From Deltaproteobacteria bacterium (GTDB taxonomy: Bacteria > Desulfobacterota > Desulfobacteria > Desulfobacterales > ETH-SRB1): a stretch of 8,002 bases of DNA. Position 1 is the stretch's first letter, and the number at the start of each line of letters is the position of its first letter. The position numbers were made by a program, and so were the translations under genes. This document shows, in pieces, positions 6,772-8,002 of the stretch. The stretch spans positions 1-8,002 of the forward strand of contig QMMZ01000069.1 of assembly GCA_003647525.1 (NCBI GenBank), given 5' to 3'. The notes under the pieces are model-generated. The model was not told where the DNA came from, did not search any database, and saw nothing but the letters and a program-made list of their open reading frames with translations.

Positions 6772-6790
6772 GAAATAAATGAAAATCAGT

Positions 6791-6796
6791 AAGGAG
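6791..6796 (+). promoter_or_regulatory. Shine-Dalgarno deciding the topA GTG start
   Basis: AAGGAG lies ten bases before GTG 6807. The preceding T makes TAAGGAG, so the inferred ancestral dprA stop (6790-6792) overlaps this ribosome site, a typical coupling arrangement. Confidence 0.8.
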
Positions 6797-6806
6797 ATAT
6801 AGTATA

Positions 6807-8002
6807 GTGACAAAACCACTATTTGTTGTTGAATCACCAACAAAGATAAAAACTATAAAAAAATATATGGGCTCGCGATACAACGTTGTTGCTACCGTTG
6901 GGCACATAAAGGACCTCCCTGCAAAAGAGATTGGAATAAATATAGAAAAAAACTTTGAGCCTAAATACATTGTTATTCCAGGAAAACAGAAAATTATAAA
7001 CTCCTTAAAAAAAGCCGCAGGTGATGCAACAGACATTTATTTGGCGCCTGACCCTGACAGGGAAGGAGAGGCTATTGCATGGCACACCGCAGAAGTTCTC
7101 AAGAAAAAAGGAAGAAAATTTTACAGAGTACTTATTCATGAGCTTACCCAAAAAGCTATTAATGAAGCAATTGCAGCGTCTGAAGATCTCCATCAGAAAA
7201 AATACGAGGCTCAGCAGGCACGAAGAATTCTTGACAGACTGGTTGGATACCAGACATCTCCATTGCTCTGGCGCAAAGTAAAAAACGGCCTCAGTGCGGG
7301 GCGTGTACAATCAGTTGCAGTACGTATAATATGTGAAAGAGAAAGAGCCATCCAAGCCTTTGAATCGGAAGAATACTGGTCTATAACAGCCCTTCTCGAA
7401 AGCAGCACACCTCCACATTTTAAGGCAAAACTTGTAAAAAAGAACGAAAAAAAGATTAAAATTCCTGACGAAAAGACATCTCTCGCCATCCTGAATGAAC
7501 TTTCAGAAAATAAATTTATTGTAAAAAAAGTTCAAAAAAAAATTACGAAAAAAAATCCTCTCCCCCCTTTTATAACAAGCAAACTTCAACAGGAAGCAAT
7601 CAGAAAGCTTAAATTTTCTGCAAAAAAAACCATGGTCGTGGCACAACAACTTTACGAAGGTATTGACATCGGAACAGGTGGAGCTGAAGGGCTTATCACT
7701 TATATGCGTACTGATTCCACCAGAATTGCAAAAGAAGCTGCAGAAGAAGCACTTGTGCTGATTCGAGAAAAATTCGGTGAAAAGTTTGCTCTTGATAAGC
7801 CAAGATTTTTCAAGAATCTGAAGAAAGCTCAAGATGCTCACGAGGCTATCAGACCAACATCGGTTTTCAACACTCTTGAAAAATTAGCCCCTTATCTATC
7901 CAATGACCAGATGTCTCTGTACCGTCTTATCTGGCAGCGTTTTATTGCGTCGCAGATGCAACAAGCTCTGATAAATAAAAATACAATCTCTATTACAGCA
8001 GG
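6807..8002 (+). CDS. topA: DNA topoisomerase I, type IA (3' end outside the window)
   Basis: This enzyme relaxes negative supercoils by cutting one strand through a 5'-phosphotyrosine link, with magnesium. The first 398 codons are present, roughly half of a usual bacterial topoisomerase I. The TOPRIM domain (about residues 4-112) begins KPLFVVESPTKIKTI, with Glu9, and contains PDPDREGEAIAWH (81-93), with metal-binding Asp82, Asp84 and Glu86. Further on are ARRILDRLVGYQTSPLLW (138-155), GLSAGRVQSVAVRII (161-175) and GLITYMRTDSTR (295-306), whose Tyr299 is the active-site tyrosine. AQDAHEAIRPT follows. The start is GTG 6807, with AAGGAG ten bases upstream and Glu9 at the same position as in E. 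coli TopA. No frameshift is seen, although A-runs of seven to nine bases occur around 7520-7555. Any zinc-finger C-terminus lies outside the window. Confidence 0.97.
   Translation, partial: MTKPLFVVESPTKIKTIKKYMGSRYNVVATVGHIKDLPAKEIGINIEKNFEPKYIVIPGKQKIINSLKKAAGDATDIYLAPDPDREGEAIAWHTAEVLKKKGRKFYRVLIHELTQKAINEAIAASEDLHQKKYEAQQARRILDRLVGYQTSPLLWRKVKNGLSAGRVQSVAVRIICERERAIQAFESEEYWSITALLESSTPPHFKAKLVKKNEKKIKIPDEKTSLAILNELSENKFIVKKVQKKITKKNPLPPFITSKLQQEAIRKLKFSAKKTMVVAQQLYEGIDIGTGGAEGLITYMRTDSTRIAKEAAEEALVLIREKFGEKFALDKPRFFKNLKKAQDAHEAIRPTSVFNTLEKLAPYLSNDQMSLYRLIWQRFIASQMQQALINKNTISITA

Noticed and set aside
6707..6773. Promoter within copy 2 driving topA (TTGACG, or TTGTGA with TATAGA)
   Set aside because: TTGACG is absent from copy 1 and has no -10 box at the right distance; TTGTGA to TATAGA is spaced about 19 bases, which is poor. 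This would need transcript-start mapping.
7520..7555. A-runs of seven to nine bases in topA as a programmed frameshift or a gene break
   Set aside because: The frame stays open through them and encodes a normal lysine-rich stretch; such runs are expected in AT-rich coding DNA.
6103..7841. Several antisense open frames of about 90-110 codons within dprA and topA, and a plus-strand frame at 7021-7281
   Set aside because: They overlap strongly supported genes in other frames, have no recognisable protein features, and follow the codon pattern of the real genes opposite.

Overview
The window holds a tightly packed, all-plus-strand housekeeping cluster from an AT-rich Gram-negative bacterium. The order purB, lipoprotein, yajC, secD, secF, dprA, topA and the protein sequences suggest a sulfate-reducer-type deltaproteobacterium (Desulfobacterota, perhaps Desulfobacterales). 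This is an inference from gene content, not from a marker gene.

Layout. Bases 1-128 are the tail of an unidentified gene. A 106-bp palindromic repeat (129-234) comes next. Then purB (272-1573) makes adenylosuccinate lyase, and a short lipoprotein gene of unknown function (1563-2231) overlaps its end. yajC (2234-2584), secD (2944-4521) and secF (4524-5567) make the accessory SecDF-YajC complex that uses the proton motive force to help proteins through SecYEG. dprA (5570-6670) follows with almost no gap. A second, 95% identical copy of the 106-bp repeat (6666-6771) supplies the dprA stop codon. topA (6807 to the window end) starts with GTG and runs off the edge with its active-site tyrosine inside the window.

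The non-coding parts hold the unusual material. The two 106-bp repeats look like a small non-autonomous transposon (MITE) with terminal inverted repeats and TA target duplications. Removing the second copy in silico restores a longer dprA frame whose stop overlaps the topA ribosome binding site. The 359-bp gap between yajC and secD, which are normally close together, holds two nested inverted-repeat structures. The inner one is bounded by an exact 8-bp direct repeat and carries what appears to be an internally deleted relic of a 23S rRNA intervening-sequence (S23, four-helix bundle) protein gene. SecF carries about 45 extra residues, enough for two more membrane segments than usual.

The genes probably form one or two transcription units. 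Neighbours overlap or lie a few bases apart except where the repeat elements sit. Non-ATG starts (TTG for yajC and secD, GTG for topA) are each backed by a good Shine-Dalgarno sequence. No RNA gene, CRISPR array or complete insertion sequence is visible.
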